Source of the DNA: Plotosus lineatus | Lineage: Eukaryota > Chordata > Actinopteri > Siluriformes > Plotosidae | Length of the DNA stretch: 64,000 nt | Reading direction: 5' to 3' | Assembly (NCBI GenBank): GCA_024760905.1 | Contig: CM045746.1 | Span: 14,292,966 to 14,356,965 of the forward strand | Shown here: one piece after another, positions 23,101 through 36,200 of the stretch | How the letters are laid out: each line of letters begins with the position of its first letter | Numbering within the stretch: the stretch's first letter is position 1 | Notes under the pieces: generated by a model | What the model was told of the DNA's origin: nothing | The model's database searches: none | Seen by the model: only the letters and a program-made list of their open reading frames with translations | Translations under genes and position numbers: made by a program

Positions 23101-26100
23101 ACATAGCTGTAATTTTATAATACCCAAGCTGCATGTCTTTGAACTTTGGGAGGAAACTGGAGTACAGGGAGGAAACCAATGTAAAGACCACACAGAAATG
23201 TCAAACAAAGGATTTTATTGTGTTAACTGCTACAGCACTGTGCACTGCAGTATAGAAATTATGAGCAATTAAAATTCACATTTACTAATCATCTATTTGG
23301 ACTACATATTATCTGCCCCAACTAACGACAGGAAAGCTGAGCTGGCAAAACGGTAGCTGCATAAGCCATATTGGTTTTATTCCGTGGGACAAAATGACTA
23401 TTTTTGTGCTTTTTATGACCATTGTTTTTTATGGTTCTGTTAAAATCGCCACCTGCATTGCTTAAATGAATTCCACACACAAATTATGCTGTAAACATGT
23501 ATGTTCACAGATATGTACATTATACACAAACAAAACTAACCATGTTTCGCTTTGTTTCTTAGTGGAAAATGCCATGGATGCACTGCTAGAGTTGTCTGGA
23601 GCTGCTGAAGAGAAGACCACAAAGCCTCCTTCACTTTCAGGGTTTGAGATGGCTGCTGCTTTGCTGGAACCACAGCCGCCCCATGATGAATCATCCACAG
23701 AAATATCAGGCATACCAGCAGCATCTAGTTATGAAGAATCGCATCAGGAGCTGACATCTGAAGTGTTTGATTCTCTTATTGACCAGGAACTGGAAGCTAT
23801 AGCAATGCACCAGCCTCAGCCTTCTTCCACCACACCGTCTGTATTGCCTTTACAGTCTCAGGCAGCTTCCATTTCTGCTGGTGTTCCATTAAGTCCCCAT
23901 CTTGCCAAGGAAGCGTTCCTGGAGCTTGATCAGCTAGATGAAGCTGTAAGTGAGCAGAGTTTCTACTCCTCTTCGAAGACTGGTGGTACTTCAAGAAAAG
24001 CTTCACCAATAAATGAACTCAGTTTGGGGGTTGTATCTTTGTCTCAGAAATGTAAGAACGGTGTTGATTTTAGTCACCTCACACTAGATTCTACCTGTGC
24101 TGCACCAAGACCTTCAGCTTTTAAAGCCTACCGCAGACCTGACCAGTTTCTGAACTCAGCACAGGTCCAACATTCTCAAAGTATGCGCCCATTCTGGAAT
24201 ATTCAAGCCCCACAATTCAGAACCCGCATGGATGAACCAGCTTTTATCACGCCTGTTGTGCAAGCCCCGACCTGGATATACAATCCATCTTCCATGACTC
24301 CATGGATGGCTTCCAGGCCTGTTGGTCAAGCTCCTCTGAAGCCCTCGGCGACTGTTCCCAAGTCATGGATGCTTTCTTCTCAGAGTCGACTCAAGTTGGA
24401 GGGGCAGGTACTGGTCCTACTCAGAGGAGCTCCAGGATCAGGAAAGAGTACACTTGCCAGGTATTTATTTACTTACAATTTCTGATATATCAAAGTATCA
24501 TTGTCTGTCCAGATAGTTTGTGGTATTTTATAGTACAGATTTTTTTTGATCGGATTCAAAACTCTTGAGGTATCCAATTATAGGTAACACAAAATACTAA
24601 AATGTCGTTTAATTTTCAGCTGTTTTTTAAACTAATTAATTTATTTTTAACCTGTCAGCCCAAAAAGCATCAAAGGTATTGTCATCACACGCAGGTGTCT
24701 GCCCATCTACCCACAGTAGCCTTTTGCACATTAATGCAATACCTTCATTACCGATCGTCATTATTTTTGGTGTGGTTGTTATGACTGGATTATTACACAA
24801 GTCAATCAGTTTTTGTTGTGATCCAGTATGGCAGCCGCAGGCCAAGGACTTTTTCTCACTTTGCCGAGAACTTTTTTCTTGAGGAATAGGCAGTAGCCCA
24901 ATGATAGAGTGCCAACTTGGCAAGGGTGTATCCTGCCTCTTACTCCACGTTAGCTGGGATTAGCTCTAGCTCATCTGTGACATATAATTGAAAAGCATTT
25001 TAGAAAACAATAAATCTTTACCAATTCACGAATATATTTTGCAATTTCTCCATCGGGAAGAGGTATGTTGCATATGAAAAAATGATGTGGATTGGTGAAA
25101 CACTTGGTACAATACTTTATATGTTGTTCTTTGGATGGTAAGTTGTACTGTGTATTCTTTCAGTTGAGGCCAAACAGTTCTATGCCATTTTTCCATTTGG
25201 TATCACAATCTTCAAGGTGTATTTTTGCAAAACTGAGTCGAGACTTGACTTGGCCTTCATTCGAGACAATCCCCTTTTATACCCCCATTTCACTGGAGCA
25301 TGGTAGACTTACAGAAGCAAAAATGTCATCCGCAAACATTCCACAATTATTCCCTCATCTTCTGTGTCATTTTGTGTGATTCCGTAGTTATTCCTCAAGT
25401 CTTCCTCCACTTCTGCATGCTTCCGGCAGGCCAAAATATTCCATGAACGTGCTTTTGAACATGTTCAAAAGCACGTTCATGGAAAAAAATTCTGTGAGTG
25501 TTCCGTGGGGTCACTTTGGCATACTTTGCCATACCTGTTCCGCACATGCTGTGAACTTTCCGAGAGTGTAAGGATTTTCACTTTTCCTTTGGATTTTCAC
25601 CCTTTTTCCTTGTAAAAATGCTGTTCCGTAGACTGCGTTCCACGCCTTTCTGCTATGATCCTTGCATGCTGTGCTCCAGTGAAGTTGGGGTATTAGAGAG
25701 CATTTGCTATTTTAGTGTTATGTGCAGACAATGATGACTTTTTGCTGAAAATTTCCTGTAACTGCTTCACAGTTAGAGTCAGTAACCTGTTTGAGGATCT
25801 GAATATCTGGTTTGCCAGCACATGAAGAACTTAAATCTTAAATTGCTTGAAATTCAACGTGGTAATACTTTTGGAGCGTGCTTCTGGCATCAAAATGTCC
25901 AGTTACTTGTCTTCATAGTTACTTGAGTCTTTTTCAGGATATTTGGTCTTCTGGAATGGAATCTCCAGTTTCAGGCAGCTCAAATTTCCAGTGTGCACAA
26001 GGTTTTGTCCATCTCAGTGATTGATTTATTTATGCTTTTCTCCAAAGGGTTGCTATGATCGCATTCAGTTTGTTGTGGTTGGTTTCACTGAGTAAATACA

Positions 26101-29100
26101 AAGAAAAACAGATGATCATTGGACATTTTTTGCTTTTGCTGCTATAGAAATGGGAGCTGGAGGTCATTCCTCTGAATAATTTGTTGGTCTGATAATATTC
26201 GAAGGACATGTATAGGGCCCCTTCAGGGGCAAATAGAGTGGGGTTGTAAATGTGTCATTTTGACCTTATTTCAAGGTGATAAGCTCATATTTTATAAATC
26301 AGGTTGTTAAATGATCCTTTCAATGTGAATGGATGAGCCCCTTTGACCTATTTTAAAACACTTCACAACAATGTATAAGGTGGTGAACTCAATATTAATA
26401 ACAAACTGAGCTTTTGATGACCTTGTTGCCTCCCGTCTTGATGCCCACACATTGGGGTTTTCCCCAGTCGACCAAAGGGTAACTTTCCTCCACCTTCAGT
26501 TGGCAGGATGGGTCCTGACTGTTGTTTATGCTTATGCGCCAAATGACAGTTCAGAGTACTGTACCCACCCTTCTTGGAGTCTTTAGAGGACATGCCTGAA
26601 ACACCACACCAGGGAGGCATTTGGGAGGCATTCTGATCAGATGCCCGAGCCACCTCAACTGGCCCCCCTCAATGCGGAGGAGCAGCTACTCTGAGCTCTC
26701 CCTGGATGGTTGAGCTTCTCACCTTATCTCTAAGGGAGAGCACCGCCACCCTGCGAAGTAAAGTCATTTCTGCCTGTTGTATCCGCAATCTTGTTCTTTG
26801 GGTCACTACCCAAAGCTTGTGACCATAAGTGAGGGTTGGAAAATAGATTGACTGGTAAATTGAGAGATTTGCCTTTTGACTCAGCTCCCGCTTCACCAGG
26901 ACGGACCAGTACAGGCTCCGCTTTATAGCAGAGGCTGCAGTGATCCGTCTGTCGATTTCCCCATCCTTCCCTCTTTCATGAACAAAACCCCAAGATATTT
27001 GAACTCCTCCACTTGGGGCAGAACTTCATTCCCAACCTGGAGGGTGCATTCCACCCTTTCCCGACTGAGAACCATGGCCTTGGACTTGGAGGTGCTGATT
27101 TTCTTCCCGGCCGCTTCGCACTTGACTGCAAACTGCTCCAATGAATGCTAGACGTCCCAGTTTGATGAAGCCAAAAGTACAACGTCATCCGCAAAAAGCA
27201 GAGACAAGATCCGATGGCCACCAAACCAGAACCCCTCAATGCCACGGCTGTGCCTAGAAATTCTTTTTCTTTTCCTTTTGGCTTTTCCCTTCAGGGGTCG
27301 CTACAGCGAATCATCTGCCTCCATCTCACCCTATCCTCTGCATCTTCTTCTCTTACACCAACTACCTTCATGTCCTCCTTTACCACATCTATGAATCTTC
27401 TCTTTGGTCTTCCTCTAGGCCTTCTGCCTGGTAGTTCCAACGTTAGCATCCTACTACCAATATATTCACTATCTCTCCTCTGTACAGGTCCAAACCACCT
27501 CAATCAAGCCTCTCTGACTTTGTCTCCAAAACGTCTTACATGTGCTGTCCCTCTGATGTACTCATTTCTGATCCTATCCATCCTCGTTTCTCCCAAAGAG
27601 AACCTCATTTTCATCTCTGCTACCTCCAGCTCTGCCTCCTGTCTTTTCCCCAGTGCCACTGTTTCTAAACCATATAACATCGCTGGCCTCAACACCGTCT
27701 TGTCCACTTTTCCTTTCATTCTTGCCAATACCTTCCTATCACACATCACACCTGACACTTTTCTCCAACCATTCCAACCTGCCTGCATACGCTCTTTCAT
27801 CTCTTTTCCACACTCTCCATTGCTCTGGATTGTTGAGCCTAAGTACTTAAAATCCTCCACCTTTATTATATCTGCTCCCTGTAACCTCTCCGTTCGTCTT
27901 GGGTCCTTGTCGTTCACACATGTCTTACTGAGGCTAACCTTCATTCTTCTCCTTTCCAGGGCATACCTCCACCTCTCTACATGTTGCTCCACTTGTTCTC
28001 TGCTCTCACTACAGATCACAATGTCATCTGCAAACATCATAGTCCATGGGGAATCTTGTCTAACCTCGTCTGTCAGCCTGTCTATCACCATAGCGAACAA
28101 GAATGGGCTCAGAGCTGATCCTTGATCCAGTCCTACCTCCATCTTAAACTCTTCTGTCACACCTACAGCACACCTCATCACTGTGACACCTCACCACTGT
28201 CACCTTACATCTCTCATACATGTCCTGCACAACCCTAACATACTTCTCTGCCACTCCAGATTTCCTCATGCAATACCACAGTTCCTCTCTCGACACCCTG
28301 TCATGTGCTTTCTCCAGCTCTACAAAGGCACGATGCAGCTCCTTCTGACCTTCTCTGTATTTTTCTATTAACATCCTCAAAGCAAACACTACGTCTGTGG
28401 TGCTCTTTCTTGGCATGAAACCAAACTGTTGTTCACAAATGCTGACCTCTGCCCTTAGTCTAGCTTCCACTATTCTTTCCCATAACTTCATCGTATGGCT
28501 CATCAACTTTATCCCTCTGTAGTTGCCACAACTCTGCATGTCTCCCTTGTTCTTAAAAATGGGCACCATCACACTTCTCCTCCATCCCTTCGGCATCTGC
28601 TCACTTTCTAAGACCTTGTTGTATGATCTTGTCAGAAAATCTACTGTTACCTCTCCTAGACACTTCCATACCTCCACCGGTATGTCATCAGGACCAACTG
28701 TCTTTCCATTCTTCATCCTCCTGTATAAATTATTTTCTCCTCTTTACTGTCCAACCTAGCATACAAGTCATCATACGCCCTCTGTTTGGCCTTTGACACT
28801 GCTACCTTCACCTTACGCTGTGTCTCTCTGTACTCCTGTTTACGCTCTTTGGTCCTTTTAATGTCCCACTTCTTCTGAGGTAACCTCTTCCTGTGTACAC
28901 ACTCCTGCACTTCTTCATTCCACCACCAAGTTTCCTTATCTACTTTCCTTCCAGATGACACACCAAGTACTCTTCTACCTGTCTCCCTGATCACATTAGC
29001 TGTATTTGTCGAGTCATCAGGAAGCACTTCCTGACCACCCAAAGCCTGTTTCAACTCCTCTTTGGAGACAACACGACCCTCTTCCTTTTTCAGCTTCCAC

Positions 29101-30229
29101 CACTTTGGCTTCCGCTTTTATAAGTCACCCTATGCTCCTGTCTCTTCTGGAAGAAAGTATTTACAATGGCCATTTCCATCCTTTTTGCAAAATCTATCAA
29201 CATCTGTTCTACTGTGTTCCTGTCCTGGATACCAAAGCTGCCCATCACTTCCTCTTCCCCTCTGTTTCCTGCACCAACATGTCCATTGAAGTCTGCCCCA
29301 ATAACCACTCTTTCATCTCTGGGGGTATTCTACATCACGTCATCTAACTCACTCCAGAATCTCTCCTTCTCTTCTAGCTCACATCCTGCCTGTGGGGCAT
29401 AAGCACTAACAACACTGAACATCACGCCTTCAATTTCTAACTTGAGACTCATCACTCTGTGTGACACTCTTTTCACTTCTAGAACATTCCTGACAAACCC
29501 CTCCTTCAAGATGACTCCTACTTTATTTCTCTTCCCATCCACACCATGAAAAAACAGCTTAAACCCCACTCCTAAGCTTCTAGCCTTGCTATCTTTCCAC
29601 TTGGTCTCCTGAACACACAGTATAACACACAGTACCTAGGCTGCCCACTGGACTCTGTGGAGGAGGTGGGCGAGAGGAGGATGGTAGCAAAGCTCACATC
29701 CATCATGGTCAACAGCTCTCACCCACTGCACCAGACTGTAAAGGAGCTGAGTAGCTCCTTCAGTGGACGACTGAGACATCCTCAGTGCAGGAAGGAGCGC
29801 TACTGCAGGTCCTTCATTCCCACCGCTATCAGACTGTACAATGCCACTTTGTAACTGTTTGTGAAAAAACCGGTTATGTGCAATAAAAAACCATGCACTT
29901 TAATCAACCACATCTACCCCACTGACTGTGAACCATATCAACCCATCTACTCTGCCCTCAGATACATGTACACTTGAATATCGGCCAGTCTACAAAGTTG
30001 TTTTTATTGGATATTACTTTATACTATTTATGTATCTATTTATTTATTTACTTATATAATATGTATGTATGTGTGTATGTATGTATGTATATGTATTATT
30101 GCATATGTCTCTATTTTGCACCCCCTCCTGATGGTACCTCAAGAGCCTGTAACAGTGAATTTCTCCATTGTGAGATTAATAAAGCTCTATCTGTCTGTCT
30201 ATCTGTCTATCTGTCTATCTGTCTATCTG

Positions 30230-30263
<34 letters not shown>

Positions 30264-33200
30264 AATCATGTTCACCTTCCTCCTCTGCATCATGTCAGCC
30301 AGCTCTCTACCTTTTCCTGTCATAGTTCCAACATTCAAAGTCCCTACCCTCAGTCCCAGACTCAGGCCTTTCCTCTTCTCTTTCTGCCTATGGACACGCC
30401 GCCCACTTCTCCTTCTTCGACTTCTTTGACCAACAGTAGTCCAATTTCCACCAGCACCCTGTTAATTAACAGCACTGATGGCAGTCGTTGTTAACCCGGG
30501 CCTCGACCGATCTGGTATGAATTTCTTAGTTTTTACTTGCATATTTTTTGTGGCATTGGTTTTACACCGGATGCCCTTCATGATGCAACCCTCTGCATTT
30601 ATCCGGGCTTGGGACCGGCGTGAGGGTGGACACTGGTTTGTGACCCCCCCCTCACGGCTGCATTGGCTGTGCGTCGAAATTCTGTCCATAAAAATTATGA
30701 ACAGAATCGGTGACAAAGGACAGCCTTGGTGGACTCCAACCCTCACCAGAAAAGAATTTGACCTGTTGTTCCCAATACGGGTCAAACTCTGGTTCGGTGA
30801 TACAGCGATCGAATGGCCCATAGCAACGGGTACGGAACGCCGTACTCCCGGAGCACACCCCACAAGTAGCCCGAGGGACACTGTCGAAAGCCATCCCCAA
30901 ATCCACAAAACACATGTGGACAGATTGGGAAAACTTCTGTGTCCCCTTCAGAACCCTGTAGATTGTATATAGTTGGTCAGAGTACTGTAGCCAGGATGAA
31001 AACCTCATTGTTCCTCCTGAATCCAAGGTTGGTTGGATCCTCCTGCCCAGTAGCCCTGCATAGACTTTCTCGGGTAGGCTGAGGAGTGTGATTCCATGAT
31101 AATTGGAACACACCCTCTGGTATCCATTTTTAAAAAGGGGGGACTACTATCCCGATTTGCCAATCCAGAGGTACAGCCCCGATGACCACGCAATGTTGCA
31201 GAGACGTGTCAACCAAGACAATCCTACAGCATCCAGAGCCCAGAGATATTCAGGGCGGATCTCATCCGCCCCCAAAGCCCGACCCCCGAGGTACTTTTTG
31301 TCTACCTCAGTGACCTCAGCTCCAGTGATGGGCAGACAAGCTCAGCTCCCCTCTAACCCCCGTGTGTCCACAACATGCCGTCACAAGTCTGATGACACGA
31401 CTACAAAGTCGATCATCAAACTACGACTCAGGGTGTCCTGGTGCCAAGTGCACTTATGGACACCCTTATGTTTGAACATGGTGTTCGTGATGGACTTCTG
31501 TGCTCATCACAGTTTTTCTAACAACAAAACACCATTCCGTTTCAGGCTGGAGAGGTCGTACCTACCGATTACACCCTTCCAGGTCACACTATCATTGCCC
31601 ACATGGGCACTGAAGTCTCACAGGACAACGAGTGAGTTTCCCAGGGGAACATTCTCCAACACACCCCCTAAAGATTCCAAGAAGGGTGGATACTCTGTAC
31701 TGTCATTTGGTGCATAAGCACAAACAACAGTCATGACCCATATCCACACCTGAAGGAGGAGGGAAGCTACCTTTCCTTTGACCGGGGAGAACCCCAACAT
31801 GTGGGCACCAAGATGGGGGGCAACAAGGATGCCCACACCGGCTCGCTGTCTCTCCCCATGAGCAACTCCAGAATGGAATAATGTCCAGCTTCTCTCGAGA
31901 TCGGTGGTTCCAGAGCCCAAGCTATGTGTTGACATGAGTCCGACGATAACTTGTCGGTATCTCTCCACCTCACGCACCAGCTCAGGCTCCTTCCCTGCCA
32001 GAGAGGTGATATTCCATGTCGCAAAAGTAAGAGTCAGTAGCTGAGGATCGGTCCAACAGAACCCATGGCTTCGGCTGCCACCCAACTCACATTGCACCCA
32101 ACCCCTATTACCCCTCCCACAGGTAGTGGGTCCATGGGAGGGCGGTCTTCTTTTTAGGCTGGGCCCGGCCAGGCTCCCTGGGCAGAAGCCCGACTACCAG
32201 GCGCTCGCCTTCGAGCCCCACCCCCAGGCCTGGCTCCAGAGGGTGACCCCGGTGATCTGCATCCGGGCAAGGGAAACTGTCTATCTGATCAATTGCAAGA
32301 GTCACATTTTGTAGTGAGAGTCTGTCAGGCAGACAGTTTTTTTTTAGTTCTCACCTACAAAGTGGCTCAAGAGCTATAGGAATGGCTTCCATCCATGCAT
32401 CTGTCCACCATACTTCAATTTCCTTCCATTTACTGGTTGTGCACTGAAGATGGGACTTTCAAACTTTTATGCCCCTCATATCTACTATGAGTGCTAGGAT
32501 GAGTTTGTGTGTGTGTGTCTGTGTGTGTGTGTGTGTGTGTGACTTTGACCTACTTTTCAAGGTCACAGAGGCAAAATTGTATCCAGGGATCCCTCACTTT
32601 TTGTGGTTAATTGGGATTGTGATCCCCCCCCCACGACTGTTAAATTCCGCGAAGTAGGATCGACCCCCTAACTGACGTATACATACATGTATGTGTGTAT
32701 ATAATGTCAATAAATACATATTCAAGGCTATAAATGGTTATAATAACAATTAAACATTCAAAAGTAATGCATAAGATATAAATAAAATATAAATAAAACA
32801 TAAATACACACACATACACGTACACATACATTTTTATGTGAGGTGCGCATCTGAGTGTGTACATATGCATCTGTGTGCGTGCGTGGATGCGTGTGCACAC
32901 ACTTTGATGTGTACCTCACGTAAAAATGTAAGTAGTTCTGATGGAGGGTTTTGGGTTGTTTTTTGTTTTTGTTTGTTTGTTTTTTTTTTGCATAATTGGC
33001 CTTGTTTTGCAGCATTTTCCTTATTGTTTAATTCAATGAATATTTAAAAAAAAACCAAAAAAAAACACGATGCACTGAAGCTGCATGAATTGAAGTGCGA
33101 AGTAGCAAGGGATCCCTGTATTAGGTTTTCGGAAATTTACTTGCTGTGGGTTAAAGCTGAGGCTTCCAAACTTGGTATGCTTTTTCGACATTGGCAGATC

Positions 33201-36200
33201 ATGAAATGATGCTTTCAGTGTGGGTGTCTGGACCCCTGTGGTCTATTTCTCTGATCATAATACTGTGATTTTTCTTGTCTGTTACAGTGCATTGTTAGAA
33301 CAAAACCCAGGTGGAGTAGTCCTAAGCACTGATGATTACTTCACTCAGAATGGAGTGTACCATTATGAGGCACACTTACTTGGAGAAGCTCATGCATGGA
33401 ACCATCACAGAGGTAAGAATTTCACGTAATTTCAAGGAATTTATTCTTTTTGTCATTATGACTATTGTAGGAGCTGACACAGATGGAGGAGTCAGCGGAT
33501 AGAATTTATTAAATGATATGCAAAATCTAACAATTCTTAATTAAGATTTACAACAAATAAACAAAATGTCTCGCTAGTATGATATAAATATTTGGAGCAG
33601 TGGTAAAAAAGCAGTGTTCAGTGTCAAGAAAATAGATTTTGTGAAATTAACTGGGAAGAGTAAGAAAATGCTACAAAAATCTTAATCCTAATTTAGGGTC
33701 ACAGGGAGATTGGCACCCTTCTCAGCCAACTCTGGGCGAGGGCAGGGTACACCCTGGACAGCTCACCAGGGCAGAAACACACCGACGGCTATGCAGTCTA
33801 CTCTTTACGAAAGTCAACAATGGTTCTTTTACAGAATCTTGCCATAGACAGTGAGAGTCATGGCTGGCCTTTGTTAGCCCAGTTAGCGTCACTGCGGGAC
33901 ATGGGGGACAACCCGATAATAGTGGGTTCTGTAAATGTTTTGGATTGAGACTGCTTCTTTAGAAAGTTATGATTTTAGACTTTCTGCATCAGATTGTTGA
34001 TTTAATTAATAGCGTTACAGTTAATGTCCTGATTTGTTTGACCCCCAAATATTTTTTCCTTGAATTTCTTGGGGTGAAATTCATCGTTCCTTTTCTGAAC
34101 TGCTTAATCTTAATTAAGGGTTGTCAGGAGGCCCATCTCAGCGGACTCTGGGCAAAGGCAGAGGACACCCTGGACAGCTTGCCAGGCCATCGCAGGGCAG
34201 AAACACACTGACTACTATGCAGCCTACTCTTTATGAAAGTCAGCAACGGTTCTTTTACATGAACCTCTCACCATAGATAGTAAGCGATACGGCTGGCCTT
34301 TGATAACCCAGTTATCTGCACTCGGGGGGACAGTAACAACCTGATGAGAGTGGGGCTTGAACCCACATCCTTGGGATCAGTGATCCAGCATCTTACCACC
34401 AGGCTACCACTGCCCCAGGAGGTGGAAATTTTGTAATTTTATTTATTTTTCAAAATATTTCACCCTATTTAATAAAGTACATACATATGAAGGTGATTAA
34501 AGATAAAATCACATCAGTGAAATGTGACATTGCTTACATTTATTATTATAACTGTGATCTAACTTTATGGTGTTAGAAATGTTGGGGTTCCGGGTTGATT
34601 CACTGCCTCAAGGAATGAATGACTGAATCAATTGATTGTGAATTCTGTATTCTTTATGAAAGTAGAAATTGAACCGAAGGGGAACCTTTCAATAGTAATA
34701 GTTTAATAATCCTTCAACAGCTTCTAAATGAGAAATGGCATGATGGAATTGCCTCGTCAAAAACCAGTTTTGAACCCTGTTGAATATGAGGAAATCTAAA
34801 AAGGACATTGTATGCCAGAAAGTCCTCGAACATCTTGTAATTTTAGAAAAATTCGTCAAATATTTCAGAAAATCAATGTCTGATTGAGACTAACAGACAA
34901 ATATTCAAAATATTAAAAAGATGTGACTTCTGCTGAAGGCGCAATATTAATTTAATGAGGCTAAAGGTGTGCTTCCTTTCTCAAATAAAATAATGTAATA
35001 CACGGATCCCTCTCTACTTCGCGATTCAATTAATGCTTCTTCAGTGCATCGCGGTTTAAAAAAATATATATATATTAATAGAATTAAAAAATAAGGAAAT
35101 TAAGGATGAATTTGGGTAAAATGTCACAAAAACGAGGCCAATTATGCAAAAACAAATCTCGAAACCAACACAAAACAAAAAACAACCCAAAATCTTCCAT
35201 CAAAACTGGATACATTGCATCTGTGTGTAGCCACGCCCCCCTCTGCCAGAGCCTAGAATTAAGTGTACCTCAGAATAATGTTTAATCATATTTCATACTT
35301 ATATTTACTGTATGATCTATCTTTCTGTAGATTTTATTCCATTTCTATTTCTACTTGTTCTTCAATTTCATTTCACTTTCACTTTCACTTTCGACCTTAG
35401 ACAGCCTTGTTGGTATCTTCAGATGTTTGCAAAACGAATGTTTTTTAAGTTGGAGAGGGTCTGTATTGATATTTTATTTTAATCTTATGTTATTTTTTCA
35501 ATGTTTAATTGTTATTATAAGCATTTATAGCATTGTATATGTATTTATTGATATTATATACACATATACATGTACATATACGTCAGTTGGGGGTGGGGGG
35601 GTGATCCAACTTCGTGGATTTCTATGGTCGCGTGGGGATCTCGGCCCCAATTAACCGCGGAAAGTGAGGGATCCCTGTATTACTGATAAAATACAGGGAT
35701 CCCTCACTTTCTGCGGTTAATGGGGACCGAGACCCCCCCCCCGACCACCAATTTCCACGAATCAGGATCGACCCTCCTGACTGACGATACCTACATTTAT
35801 ATGTGTATATAATATCAATAAATACATATTCAACACTGTAAATGCTTATAATAACAATTAAACATTCAAAAATAATGCATAAAGATGTAAATAAAATATA
35901 AATACACACATACAGATGTGCACCTCACAGAAAAATGTAAGTAGTTTTGTTGTGGAGTTTTGGATTGTTTTTTATTTTTTTATTTTTATTTTTTTATTTT
36001 TATTTTTTTGCATAATCTGCCTTGTTTTGCATGAATTTCCTTATTTTTTAATTTTTTGATGAATATTTTTGAAAAACCTGCGGAAACTGAAGCGTAAAGT
36101 AGCGAGGGATCACTGTATTGCTAATGATATCTACTGACACCTTTGTTGAATCAGTTACGAAAATTTTTTTTCTGTGGTTTTATTTAACATCAGCTTTATT

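Larger units (their letters stand above)
27264..30657 (-). mobile_element. RTE-clade LINE copy 2, nearly full length, inserted in LINE-A
   Basis: Minus strand: 5' region from about 30657 (GGAAGGGCATCCGGTGTAAA-like text near 30570), endonuclease start [20 protein letters not shown] near 30350, [20 protein letters not shown] near 29290, RT with [37 protein letters not shown], the MMFADDIVI catalytic box, and the 3' end GAAAAGCCAAAAGGAAAAG at 27264. Frameshifts split the frame, and an L2-type fragment interrupts it at about 29620-30268. A 25-bp imperfect direct repeat flanks it (27239-27263 and 30658-30682). Confidence 0.85.

Noticed and set aside
23466..23562. Upstream extension of N4BP2 exon 2
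   Set aside because: The frame is open but the acceptor at 23561-23562 joins CUE-domain residues exactly; the upstream codons have no counterpart in the family.
24302..24568. 88-codon overlapping frame in exon 2
   Set aside because: Alternative-frame shadow of the spliced N4BP2 exon.
27214..28125. 303-codon plus-strand open frame
   Set aside because: Antisense of RTE copy 2; the peptide is Ser/Leu/Pro-rich and mirrors the 14742-15524 shadow.
30188..30263. Tetranucleotide array considered as a CRISPR-like or satellite array
   Set aside because: It is a simple ATCT microsatellite forming the 3' tail of an L2-type LINE; no spacers.
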